Origin: Methylophaga marina
Lineage (GTDB): Bacteria; Pseudomonadota; Gammaproteobacteria; Nitrosococcales; Methylophagaceae
NCBI RefSeq assembly: GCF_030296755.1
Contig: NZ_AP027741.1
Coordinates: 1,240,001 to 1,304,000, forward strand
Reading direction: 5' to 3'
Length of the DNA: 64,000 nucleotides
Shown here: positions 53,174-63,264 of the stretch, piece by piece
How the letters are laid out: each line of letters opens with the position of its first letter
Numbering within the stretch: the stretch's first letter is position 1
Translations under genes and position numbers: made by a program
The notes under the pieces: model-generated
Told to the model about the DNA's origin: nothing
The model's database searches: none
Seen by the model: only the letters and a program-made list of their open reading frames with translations

Positions 53174-53944
53174 TCAATATTGATATTGCAGACCGAGCAA
53201 TACTTCGTGGGCTTTTAAATCGAAGTCTATGTCTCCTACATTGAAGGTAGGGCCGCCAGCTGTATAAGAGTTTGAAGCGCGTGCTTCGCCCATATCAAGA
53301 TAACGATAAGACAGATCGAGTTTCAAATGGTCGGTAATGGAGTAAAGGACACCAGCACCAATTTGCCAGGCAAAATCATTGTGGGTATCACCGAATAGGG
53401 TACCTGCATTCGTAAACTTCATGTCTTCGGTTTTATTTCGTGCCCAGCCAATGCCGCCCTGCAGGTAAGGGGAAAATGCGCCAGTATCCAAACCGGCTGC
53501 GCGAAATGGGTCGACATAGATGTTAAGGATCGTCGACCAGTTCGAAGTTTGAAACGCGCCGTCATCAATTTCGTTAATGGCTTTGTTCGGAATGCCATCC
53601 GCATCAAGATAAGTCCCGACCTCTGTCATTTTATCGCGGTATGACACCGTAATATCTGCCCGTATAAAGTCGTTTAGTTTGGCGCCTACGCCGATTTGAT
53701 AGCGTTCGCCGCTATCACGATCCATATCCAAAGTATCGTACTCGCTAGGGTCAAGAAAGCGGACATCATCATCAATCGTGGTGGAATACCCCAGATCTAC
53801 ACGCAGATAGGGTGAAAACATCCATCCATCATCCGCATACGCAGGACTATTTAGCCCGATAATGCTCAAAAGGCTAATGAAGCTAATCCAAGAAATCTGC
53901 CGAGGATTAGGCATTTTTGCTGATATCCAGTTCCGTGAAAACAT
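53174..53944 (-). CDS. Outer-membrane beta-barrel protein (OmpA/OmpW-like barrel)
   Basis: 256 residues with an N-terminal signal region ending near SPAYADDGW. Alternating strand patterns follow, such as WMFSPYLRVDLGYSTTIDD, and FSPYLQGGIGWARNKTED with VLYSITDHLKLDLSYRYLD. The C-terminus HEVLLGLQYQY is a typical barrel signal with a terminal aromatic residue. It is an eight-strand-type opacity/porin barrel. The ATG at 53942-53944 has a GGGAG ribosome site; MPNPRQ ten codons later is an alternative. Function unknown. Confidence 0.82.
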   Translation of the reverse strand: MFSRNWISAKMPNPRQISWISFISLLSIIGLNSPAYADDGWMFSPYLRVDLGYSTTIDDDVRFLDPSEYDTLDMDRDSGERYQIGVGAKLNDFIRADITVSYRDKMTEVGTYLDADGIPNKAINEIDDGAFQTSNWSTILNIYVDPFRAAGLDTGAFSPYLQGGIGWARNKTEDMKFTNAGTLFGDTHNDFAWQIGAGVLYSITDHLKLDLSYRYLDMGEARASNSYTAGGPTFNVGDIDFDLKAHEVLLGLQYQY

Positions 53945-54196
53945 TTATGCTGCTCCCTAATTAAGTAAATAATTTTAAATATTTATATCAGGTCTTCCCT
54001 TCGGAAGATATCGTGAATGACTATTTGTTTTCTATTGAAGCATATCAAGTAAGTTATCTGTCCCAAACATTGAGTAAGCTGTTTTCAAAATTCCTTTCAA
54101 AAATGCAAGAATGGTTATTATCGCTGAATAAGGATAGTGCCCCATTCATTTTGTGTGGGGATTATCGCAATACCAAAGCCATCAGGAATATCAATA

Positions 54197-55950
54197 ATGA
54201 AACTCTCCTCCGAGAATATGACTTCAGAAGTCTCGACACTCAACGACCTGGCAAAACTGACGAGCTATTCGCTCATGGACTCTCTTAACCGTGATCCAGA
54301 CGCGACGGTAAATGGCGAAGATCACTCTCCAAGACAAGTTTTCTCGGGGCATTATGTACCGGTAAAACCCACACCCATCGAAAACCCCGTTTATGTGACG
54401 CACAGTAAAACCTTTTTCGATGAACTGGGTTTCGCAGACAGCCTGGCGACCTCGGAAGACTTCATTCGACTGTTTTCCGGCGATCTCACTTATGTTCCAG
54501 AGCCTATTCGCCAAGTCGGTTGGGCGTCTGGGTACGCCCTATCTATCTACGGTACGGAATACACACAACAGTGTCCGTTCCAAACCGGTAATGGCTACGG
54601 CGATGGTCGAGCCATTTCCATATTAGAAGCCGTTATCAAAGGCCAACGCTGGGAAATGCAATTAAAAGGTGGTGGTCGAACACCCTACTGCCGGGGTGCG
54701 GATGGTCGGGCTGTTTTACGCTCCAGCATCAGAGAATTTCTTGCTCAAGAACACATGCACGCACTCGGTGTGCCCACATCACGTTCATTAAGTTTGTATG
54801 CCTCGACAACCGAGCGAGTCAGACGCCCCTGGTATTCGGAGGGTTCAACGGCAGCTGAACCGAATATTATTATCAATGAACCCGTTGCCATCTCAACGCG
54901 CGTCGCCCCTCCTTTATTCGGGTGGGTCAACTTGAGCTATTTGCTCGTCGTGTTGTGAATCATGCACATGAAAATGCCATGGATGAGCTGGAAAAGATCG
55001 TCTTGCACGTGATCGATCGAGAATATGCTGACGTTATCGATAACAGCCTGAACATCGAAACCAAAGTCATTTCACTTGCCAAGGCGTTTCGTGAACGCCT
55101 CACCTCGCTTATCGCTAACTGGATACGTGTCGGTTATTGCCAAGGTAATTTCAACAGTGATAACTGCGCGGTCGGCGGCTTTACGCTGGACTACGGTCCT
55201 TTTGGCTTCTGTGAAGCGTTTGATCCTGTATACCAGCCATGGATTGGTGGCGGACGTCATTTCTCATTCTTTAACCAACCCGCCGCAGCAGCGCGTAACT
55301 TCGCTATGTTTTGTAAAGCATTACAGCCTTTGCTTAAGGGCGATCAACATTACCTATCAGAGCTTGAAGAGGTTCAACACGGTTTTGCTGACGTCATACA
55401 AACGCAATTGGAAAAGATGTGGGCAGCTAAACTCGGGCTTGAGCATTATAACGAGGCATTATTCAGCGAGCTCATCAGCCTGATGACACTCACAACCGTC
55501 GATTACACCATTTTCTTTCGTGAACTCTCAGCGTTGCCTGACAACATCGGGCCACTGAAGAAAAGCTTTTATGGTGAACTCAATGCTTCTGAGTATGGCA
55601 CTAAGTCGGCAAACTCAAACACTCAGGATCTTGAGCAACACTGGTCAGCATGGCTTGATAAATGGCACTCGCTGCTAGACATAAGTGACAAAAACCCTAC
55701 TCGTTCACGTGAAGCAATTTCCAGCCAGATGAAACAGATTAATCCGAAATATATTTTGCGAGAGTGGCAGCTCGTTGCTGCTTATAAACAAGCTGCCGAA
55801 TGTGAATACACACTCCTTCGTGAATTACAGGATGTGATGACACAGCCCTACGCCGAACAATCAAAAGACATTGAGGAAAAATACTATCGGCTGATGCCAA
55901 CAGAGCTGAGTGATATCGGTGGGGTATCACACTATAGTTGTTCGTCGTGA
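54197..55950 (+). CDS. selO: SelO/YdiU-family protein adenylyltransferase, split by a -1 frameshift
   Basis: Pseudokinase-fold enzyme; SelO proteins transfer AMP to Ser, Thr or Tyr of partner proteins. About 584 residues from the ATG at 54197 (AGGAATATC ribosome site). Family motifs are [40 protein letters not shown], and the metal/ATP site [20 protein letters not shown]. The frame breaks near 54905-54912; one extra C gives [18 protein letters not shown], a core family segment. The N-terminal region differs from E. coli YdiU, so this is probably a divergent subfamily. It is convergent with the defence operon. Confidence 0.88.
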
Positions 55951-56059
55951 TTTGGAGTCAAAGGATCTGACAATATTGAATAACTCTTGTTTAATGACTT
56001 TTTAGGAATACGAAGTTGGGGTAGGGATCACATATAAACTCAGATAGAACTTAGAATCA

Positions 56060-57151
56060 TTAATCAAAAAGTTTGGCATCACGACAACCTGCTAAAAAAG
56101 CCTTTTTTAGAAAACGCTTATCAACGTATGGATCAAGGTCACTATCAAGCTCGATTGTTTCAACGTAATGTTGCCTAGACATTTTTAGCTTATCTGCTCG
56201 TTCAAAAACCTCTGTTAGCCATGCCTTGCCGGAACCTGTTGAGCAACATTCAGCTTTATAACGATCAGCAATCCCATACAAGTCATTCCATGTTTTCAAC
56301 TCATCAGCAACCACATCGGGACCTAACATCAGTTCAATATCATCACGCTCGAGGTTTTCCCAATCAGCTTGTTTTACTGTGACTTGCAACTCAATTGAGT
56401 TCTGATTATCACGAAACGGATAAAAAACTTTTCTCGGTATATTCAAAGGGTCTTTGGTATCTATATGAGGATCCTTCGCTAACTTGTAACTACTATTGCA
56501 GTGATGACAGGCAGGAACTAGATTGTAAAAGTTAATGCTATTGAATGGATATTTATCTTTTGGAAAATAATGATCATAAGCCTCTCGCTTATTTTCATAT
56601 CTATTTAACATGCCTGATAATCCACAAAATGGACACACATCACGATGATTTAAGGTAACAAATTTGTGGTTATGATCATCGATAACACCAATTTTTGATT
56701 TAACTGACGCTAACTTCAAAAAATCCGCTGAATACAAATTTTTGTAAAAACGTTTTAACTCAGTAACTAATCCAGGGAAATGTTCTTCTGGAAACGCCTG
56801 CTTTATTACCTCATAAGTTCCAGGCTGACATTGATCGCCATGCTCGCATAGTCGCTGAATATCATTATTCAGAGCAAACCAATCTTTAAACTGCTGTTTT
56901 TGTTCCTGATTTAAACCTTTGAATTTTTCAAATAGAGCATGCAATGGTTTGAGAAAATTATCTGCTCCAGAAACTTCTTGGGTATCCAACTCTGTGATCA
57001 TATTTAACAAGTCGGGTTCCGCAGCAAACAGTGTCTCAACAACATAATTCATTCCCGGAACAGCTTCACACCACACTTCGTCAAAAATAAATCGTACAAA
57101 TTCCTGCATTCGATCCATTGGGTGAGCTAAAAACTGATAAGGAAATAACAC
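56060..57151 (-). CDS. HNH endonuclease of an ATPase-HNH defence pair (PtuB-like)
   Basis: 363 residues, soluble. An N-terminal helical region of about 165 residues precedes an HNH zinc-finger nuclease. CPFCG (Cys 173 and 176) and CHHC (Cys 215 and 218) bind the structural zinc. The catalytic part is YDHYFPKDKYPFNSINFYNL with His 194, then HHCNSSYK. Such an HNH protein follows an SMC-like ATPase in Septu (PtuA-PtuB) and in related restriction-associated pairs. Here it begins 6 bases after the ATPase stop and is the last gene of the operon. DNA or tRNA could be the target; the sequence does not say. Confidence 0.8.
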   Translation of the reverse strand: MLFPYQFLAHPMDRMQEFVRFIFDEVWCEAVPGMNYVVETLFAAEPDLLNMITELDTQEVSGADNFLKPLHALFEKFKGLNQEQKQQFKDWFALNNDIQRLCEHGDQCQPGTYEVIKQAFPEEHFPGLVTELKRFYKNLYSADFLKLASVKSKIGVIDDHNHKFVTLNHRDVCPFCGLSGMLNRYENKREAYDHYFPKDKYPFNSINFYNLVPACHHCNSSYKLAKDPHIDTKDPLNIPRKVFYPFRDNQNSIELQVTVKQADWENLERDDIELMLGPDVVADELKTWNDLYGIADRYKAECCSTGSGKAWLTEVFERADKLKMSRQHYVETIELDSDLDPYVDKRFLKKAFLAGCRDAKLFD

Positions 57152-57157
57152 TAGCCC

Positions 57158-58986
57158 CTACTCCTTGGCTTGTTCCATGATAGTTTTCATTAACAACAGT
57201 TTTTCAACTGAGTCACCGAGACGATGATCTATCCGTTTTAGTAAATCATCAATATCAACACCACCCGCTTTAAATTCTTCTCTAAATTGATTCAGTAATG
57301 TTTCTGCATAGCCACCAATCGTTTCCTGCTTATCAAATGTCTCCATGGTGATTTTGTTAATTGAGGCACCCAATGTGTTGTATTCAGGATGCGTAATGCT
57401 GACTTCGTTTGTATTGGGATCCTTCTTGAAAAGAAGCACCTTGTTACTTTCACTATCTGATATCAAAAATGGCGTATGCGTGGTAATCAACATTTCATGT
57501 GTAGAATGCTGCTCTTTCTGTTCCGGAAAACAGGCTCGTAAACGACTGATAAAGTTCGAGCGCCATGCTGGGTTAAAGTGTGTTTCAGGCTCATCCAATA
57601 AAAATAGACTATTCGTGTCTTTAAATAATAAACATAAACCAAGGCTGTGAATAAGTTAATGTTCACCATCCGACAAATTTTTTAGCATGATGGGCTGCTT
57701 AATGCCTTGTTTGTTAAACCTGAAAAACTTAAAGCGCATTATGCGTTCATCGCTTGCCAATACAGGCACGGTTTCGCTGACATAGTGGCTATCAGATTGA
57801 TATAGATCGGCTTTCAGTTCTTCACTCACCGGATATAAGTTTAAAGTTAGTAAGACTTGAAAAGCCTGAAATAAGTCGATCGGGGATTTATTTACCCCAA
57901 AGCTAAAGTTTTCAGCAAACGCTTTTTTGGTTTTATCGTTAACGCAATAATCCAGATATAACGTATCCGTCGTTTCATCCAGAAAATAACTGGTAGCACA
58001 ACGTTTTAATCGATTTACAGTGGGATCAAAACGTTCAGCGGAATTCTTGTCCGCTTCCAATAAGTCCAATAAATTCAAAGTATAAACATCAAACTCATCA
58101 TCAACTGTCACGGCGGGATGATCTAGACCAAATACTTCAGCTTGTTGAGCCGTGATTTCTATCGAACGCTTAAGGATAATGCGAAATTCTTGCAGCTCCC
58201 CCAAGCCCAAATCTTGCTGAAATAGCTTTAATGATTCAGCTTCACCATACAGCAGATTACATAACAAAATTGCTTGGCTAAAAGAACTATCCATATAGGT
58301 CATACGTGTCTCTGGTTTTCCAGAGTATGGTAACTGTTCCTCAAGGCTGTACCAGTATTCATCAAACTGGATAAAACGCATTTTGAAAAAAGGCAGACTG
58401 AGAATCTCATTTTCACCTGATGAATAACCCAATACATACGCTGGCAACAAAAAGTCGCGCTCCTTATCCCCAGCCAAACCTTGTTGATTGTTTAGTCTCT
58501 TTAAATCTTGCTCATCAAGATCAAATCCAGCATAGTTTTTCCAGAAAATTTGTGGTGTTCCATCAAGCGATTTTCGAACCGACACCTCGGCAAATAAAGG
58601 GCTTGTTTGAGAACGTAAATCATCAGATACCTTAATCAGATATTCGAGCTCATAGGCATTAAGTGTATCTTCACCCCCATTACTGCTTTCATCACTATTG
58701 AGGGCGACATCCCCATCATCAATAAACGTATCTGGCAAAAATTGTCTGCTGCGTACGCGTAATATTTCAAGTTGAAAAAAATAACAGCTAGTGCTTCCAG
58801 TAAGTTAGACTTACCACTGCCATTCGGGCCTGCACAGACAAATGGGGCAAAGCCTTTATAGGCAAATTTGGGCTGCTCCGAGAACTCATCTTGTAAGGCC
58901 CAGTCTGTGCGAAAACGATACTCAAATCCTGCCTGCAAACTTCGGAAGCCATTAGGGTCAGTAATTTTTAAGCGGACTAACTTCAC
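57158..58986 (-). pseudogene. SMC/ABC-like defence ATPase (PtuA-like), interrupted by one -1 frameshift and one in-frame stop
   Basis: The joined frames give about 610 residues. Walker A is AGPNGSGKSNLLEALAVIFF (about residue 55). The first break is at the A run 58737-58741; one extra base gives ADNFLPDTFIDDGD. The ABC-like signature LSDGEH is followed by TAA at 57656-57658 where related proteins have Gln. The same frame then continues with SLGLCLLFKDTNSLFLLDEP (Walker B) and the His-switch LITTHTPFLISD. The start overlaps the hsdS stop by 4 bases. It matches restriction-system-associated AAA ATPases. The stop may be real, an assembly error or suppressed. Confidence 0.78.
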
Positions 58987-60510
58987 GCTTTAGCCACCTG
59001 CAGTTGAATACGCTTTTCATCTTCCAGATATTTTTGCTCAAACCGACCGCTACGGAGTTCTCCGAATATCCACTCTTTTAGATGGTCATAGTCATCAACC
59101 GTAACCTGCCTTTCAGGAAAGTCTTCTGACTCGAACAGCGAGTATTCTAGGGTTTTAGATTTAATTTCACTCCAGAACTGATCTAGTGTCTTTGCAATAT
59201 TAGTTTTATCTGCAATATATTCTTTAAACAAACTTTTTAATATGCTTCGCCTTCCCTCAACTGATGCCATCTGCTCAAAACTATAAACACCTAAGGCTTC
59301 ATCGCTCTCAGTAACAACATCAATTTCAATATTGGATTCAATTTCTTCAAAATCCGGAAGGGAAATAGCACTTAAATCCAACTCACCTTTAAACGCTTTT
59401 TGGCTAAGTGAGGCATACAGCGTTTCCAAGTCATCCAAACTTTGTTGGTAGTACGATTTAATGCTTTCGACTTTTTCAACGACTGTGGCAAATTGGTTTT
59501 GAATTTCAATCGGAGGTACTGGTAACAAAACACCCTTAAGATTAGCCTTTGATATGTTCGGCATTGAGCCTGCAGCGCCGCCAGCTAAAGATTGAATTTT
59601 TTTCTTTGAGAGTTAGATATGAGCAATTTCCACAAGAAAATTGGATTAACCTCATTTTTGTCATTTAACACAAACCTAAAAATCAAATCTGGCATTAACA
59701 ATTTAGGCCGCGTCTCAAATACATAGGCGCAAGCAGCTACAAGTTCATAGGTATTTTTTCGACTAAAAATTAGGTCACCAGCCTTGACTTCATATTCTTC
59801 GTTCAGCGGTGTTTGACTCGGTAAGGCCTTATTTTCGTTCCCTTTAAAAGTACAACTTGTAACCGCACCAAGTTTGAGAACCCCCATTCGTTCTCACCGG
59901 CTTCACGAGCTTCACATTTAGGGCTTTTTCCACTTTCAATATTTTTTAGAAGTTTCTCAAAAGGCTTCTTACCCCACCCTTTCTCATTACGAACAGGATC
60001 ACCAAACATCTCCAAAAACACGCTTTTAACTAATTCATCAAGTTGATGCAGATATTGCTTGCGTTCGACAATTAAGTCATCTACCTTGTCAAGTAAGCTA
60101 ACAATACGTTTTTGGTCATCGAGTGCCACTATTGGTATTGAACATTGCTTCACTTCTGTAAAATGATCAGCATAACCTCGACTTTTAATTTTAAGTCCTG
60201 AAAGAAAATAAAAAAGATACTTGTGATCAATCTGTGTTTTTTCTTTTGCTTCAAGAATTTTAACGTTTGGACCTGGGACGAAAGGTTGATCTACATATTT
60301 AGCTCGGCGGGTATGCCCTCCATATAGAACCAAACTTGGAGAAGGATTGATTACCAAGTCATCTCTGTTTGTCCACCCTTCTATATATTGAGCACCCTGT
60401 CCAATTACGGGGTAATTTCCTTCATTAAGATATTCAGACTTTGGTAAACCACGGGAACCAACTCCTCGAAATTTAATGGCATCACTAAATGATTCGAGTT
60501 CCGTACTCAT
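58983..60510 (-). CDS. hsdS: Type I restriction-modification specificity subunit HsdS, split by two -1 frameshifts
   Basis: Recognises the target sequence for the HsdM methylase and HsdR nuclease. The N-terminal target domain has RGVGSRGLPKSEYL and the spacer helix ALDDQKRIVSLLDKVDDLI. The first break is at 59881-59885 (one extra G on the coding strand restores NEWGVLKLGAVTSCTFKGN). The second break is at the T run 59597-59603 (restores QRKKIQSLAGGAAGSMPNIS). The second target domain and its spacer helix (PPIEIQNQFATVVEKVESIK) follow. Two half-sites plus two long helices are the normal layout, about 508 residues. It overlaps hsdM and the ATPase gene by 4 bases each. Confidence 0.87.
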
Positions 60511-62224
60511 CCAATCATCTCCTTTAATTCCAGCAGTTTTTTTAATATTCCACCTTTCACATTAGCCAAATCATATTCATTAGCCTCACCTACTTCAGCT
60601 TGAATCAGTCGATCTAAAATCACACTGGCCGCTTCGTATTTCACCTCTTCAAATACATCTGTTTTATATCGTGCTAATTGAAGGTCATAAGAATCTTCAG
60701 CTGCAATCTCAGCACGTGGCACCATAAAGCATTTATGCTCATCGTTGATGGCGCGGTCTTCACAGTCCGTTTCTGGGTTACGGGCATGATATTTAGCTAC
60801 GATATCCTGCAAGTCACCAAAACCTTCCTGCTTAGTACGTTTATCGTCCAATGAATAACCATCAGACTGCATTTCATAAAACCAGGTGTATTCAGTAGCA
60901 GGCTTAGTGACTTTATCTTGTGCATCCCAGACTTTAGTGAATATCAAAATCGCGGTGCTGACCCCCGCATAGGGCTTGAATACCCCACTGGGTATGGTGA
61001 TCACGGCTTTTAAATCGCAGCGGTCAACTAGTAACTGACGAATATATTTAAACGCTTTGCCACTGCCAAACAACACGCCTTGTGGAATGATCACACCGGC
61101 GGTACCACCTTTTATTAGCAGGTGATATATATTTTCCAAAAACAGCAATTCGGATTTGGTGGTACCGGATTGAAAACGCTCGTTAATATCGCCTTTGTCG
61201 ATATTACCGGTAAAAGGCGGATTCGCCATGATGATGTTGTACTGTCCCTCTTCATCAAAGCTTTTGCTTAAGGTGTCTTTATAATCAATTTGTGGCTCGT
61301 CAATACCGTGCATCATCAGGTTCATTAAGCCCAACCGCACCATAGTGCCATCAATATCAAAACCGAATAAAGACGCATCGAGAATGGCCTGTGCTTCTGG
61401 TGTCAGTGTTGAAGCAACCGAAGTACGGACAAAGCCATCTTCATCTGGCTTGAGATCTTTAGTCCCTGCATTGATAGCCAATTGAGTAACAATATATTGG
61501 TAGGCACCCAATAAAAACCCAGAGGTACCACAAGCTGGATCCGCTATTTTATGACCCAGTTTCGGCTGCACCAGATCAGCCATGAGCTTGATGATATGGC
61601 GAGGGGTACGGAACTGACCATTTTTACCAGCGCTGGCTATTTCAGAAAGCAAAAACTCATAGACATCCCCTTGGATATCCTGAAAGTTTTGCCCTTTTTC
61701 TGCATCTTTTTCCATAATGAGAAATATCTCATCAATGGTTTTGATTGCCTCCACCAGCAAAGAAGGTTTGGGAATAATAAATACGGCATTACGCATATGA
61801 TGCGTAAAGTTAGACTCGGTGCCATTTAAGTCTTTTAGAAATGGAAAGACTTTGAGCTGTACATGTGTAAGCATCTCTTCGGCTGGTTTGTGCTTGAATT
61901 CACTCCAACGCAAGTCTTTTCGGTCAATGCCGTGCTTTTCTTCATCTTGCTGCTGAATTTTTAACTTTTCATGCTCTGATGCATCAACTGGTATGGTTGT
62001 CCGATGCTCAGGTGGCACCCATTTATCTGCAAATTTTGATTGATAGCTTTCTCCCGACCATTCAGCATCTGCAAGCTTTTTTGATCCAGTTCATCCAAGC
62101 GTTTCATGAACAGCAAATAGGTGATTTGCTCAATGGCCGTGAGAGGATTTGAAATACCACCGGCCCAGAATTTATTCCAGAGCTGATCGATTTTGCTTTT
62201 AAGTTCGGGGTTATTTTGTAACAT
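60507..62224 (-). CDS. hsdM: Type I restriction-modification DNA methyltransferase HsdM, split by a -1 frameshift
   Basis: N6-adenine methylase that protects host DNA and forms the core of the type I complex. About 572 residues. The N-terminal helical domain (IDQLWNKFWAGGISNPLTAI, YLLFMKRLDELDQKK) breaks at the T run 62077-62082. One extra base gives LADAEWSGESYQSKFADKWV and joins the rest. The SAM motif is IADPACGTSGFLLGAYQY and the catalytic motif is IMANPPFTGN. It begins 10 bases after the RhuM-Fic gene and overlaps hsdS by 4 bases. Confidence 0.92.
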
Positions 62225-62234
62225 GTTTCTCTCG

Positions 62235-63248
62235 TTATACTTCTGCTTCGTCGGGATGTTTCAGCAAAATAAAATGCTCAACCAAACGAATCATCAGTTC
62301 TTTTTGTTCGGGCAGACTTTCAGCTACCAATAAAGCCAGTGCCACCAGGGTGTTGTCATTAATCAGTTGTTCAACTGGTTTTGCCAGTAGGTGCTGGTTG
62401 ATTCGCAAATACCATAAAAACAAAAATGAACCAGTGCGTTTGTTGCCATCTGCCAAGGGGTGATTTTTAATCACTAAATACAATAAATTGGCGGCCCGAC
62501 TGGCTGTATTGGGATAAAACAGCTCGTCACCGAAACCTTGTTCAATCGTGGCGATGGCAGATGCTAAACCATCCCCCCGCAATTGACCAAATAATTGCGT
62601 GGCCTCACCCTTGGTAATGAGTTCCTGCTTTAACTGATAAATGGCTTTGAGTGCATCATCAAAAACAAGTGCTTGCATGCCTGTTTGTGTTGACGTTTGT
62701 TCATCCAGACTTTGTTCATCATAGCCCTGTAACAAACTCCAACTGCGAGCATAGTCACTGATAACCGATAAAATGGCCGCACCTTCATCATTCACTAATT
62801 GTTGATTGGCCAGTGTACGCGAAAGTAGTTTGATGGCTTGTTCAAATTCTACGCCGCGCTCAGCTAGACGACGTTGGTTAAGCGTATAACCTTCGACCAG
62901 GTGTTGTTTTAATGTATTGGTTGCCCAGATACGAAACTGCGTCGCACGTTTGGAGTTAATGCGATAACCCACTGACAGGATGGCATCTAAACTATAAATT
63001 TTTCGTTTACGACCAACCTGTCTTGTGCCTTCTTTTTGAACTTGTAAGGAATCCTTACAAGTTGCCGCTTCCTGCAACTCACCTTCTTCAAAAATATTTT
63101 TTAGATGCATCGTGATATTTTGTGGTTTCACATCAAACAACATGGCAATCTGTGCCTGCGTCAACCACAGCGTTTCAGCATCCTGAGTGACTTCAAGTTG
63201 AATCGAGCCATCCTGAGATTGGTAGAGTTGAATTTGTTGCGTCGTCAT
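62235..63248 (-). CDS. RhuM-Fic fusion protein between hsdR and hsdM
   Basis: 337 residues. The N-terminal RhuM/virulence-type domain (about 5-125) has ETLWLTQAQIAMLFDVKPQN and a DNA-binding look; GYRINSKRATQFRIWATNTL is its core. A linker leads to a C-terminal Fic/Doc domain with HPLADGNKRTG at residues 263-273. Canonical Fic is HxFx(D/E)GNGRxxR; here the Phe is Leu, and NKR as in Doc replaces NGR, so the transfer reaction may be AMP or phosphate. I see no clear inhibitory (S/T)xxxE(G/N) helix. RhuM-Fic proteins occur beside type I restriction genes. Gaps of 16 and 10 bases show co-transcription. Confidence 0.85.
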   Translation of the reverse strand: MTTQQIQLYQSQDGSIQLEVTQDAETLWLTQAQIAMLFDVKPQNITMHLKNIFEEGELQEAATCKDSLQVQKEGTRQVGRKRKIYSLDAILSVGYRINSKRATQFRIWATNTLKQHLVEGYTLNQRRLAERGVEFEQAIKLLSRTLANQQLVNDEGAAILSVISDYARSWSLLQGYDEQSLDEQTSTQTGMQALVFDDALKAIYQLKQELITKGEATQLFGQLRGDGLASAIATIEQGFGDELFYPNTASRAANLLYLVIKNHPLADGNKRTGSFLFLWYLRINQHLLAKPVEQLINDNTLVALALLVAESLPEQKELMIRLVEHFILLKHPDEAEV

Positions 63249-63264
63249 TTGATTTATTTCCTTA

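Noticed and set aside
54013-54288. 91-codon plus-strand frame before selO
   Set aside because: It overlaps the selO start in another frame, has no family features, and selO has a ribosome site and good motifs.
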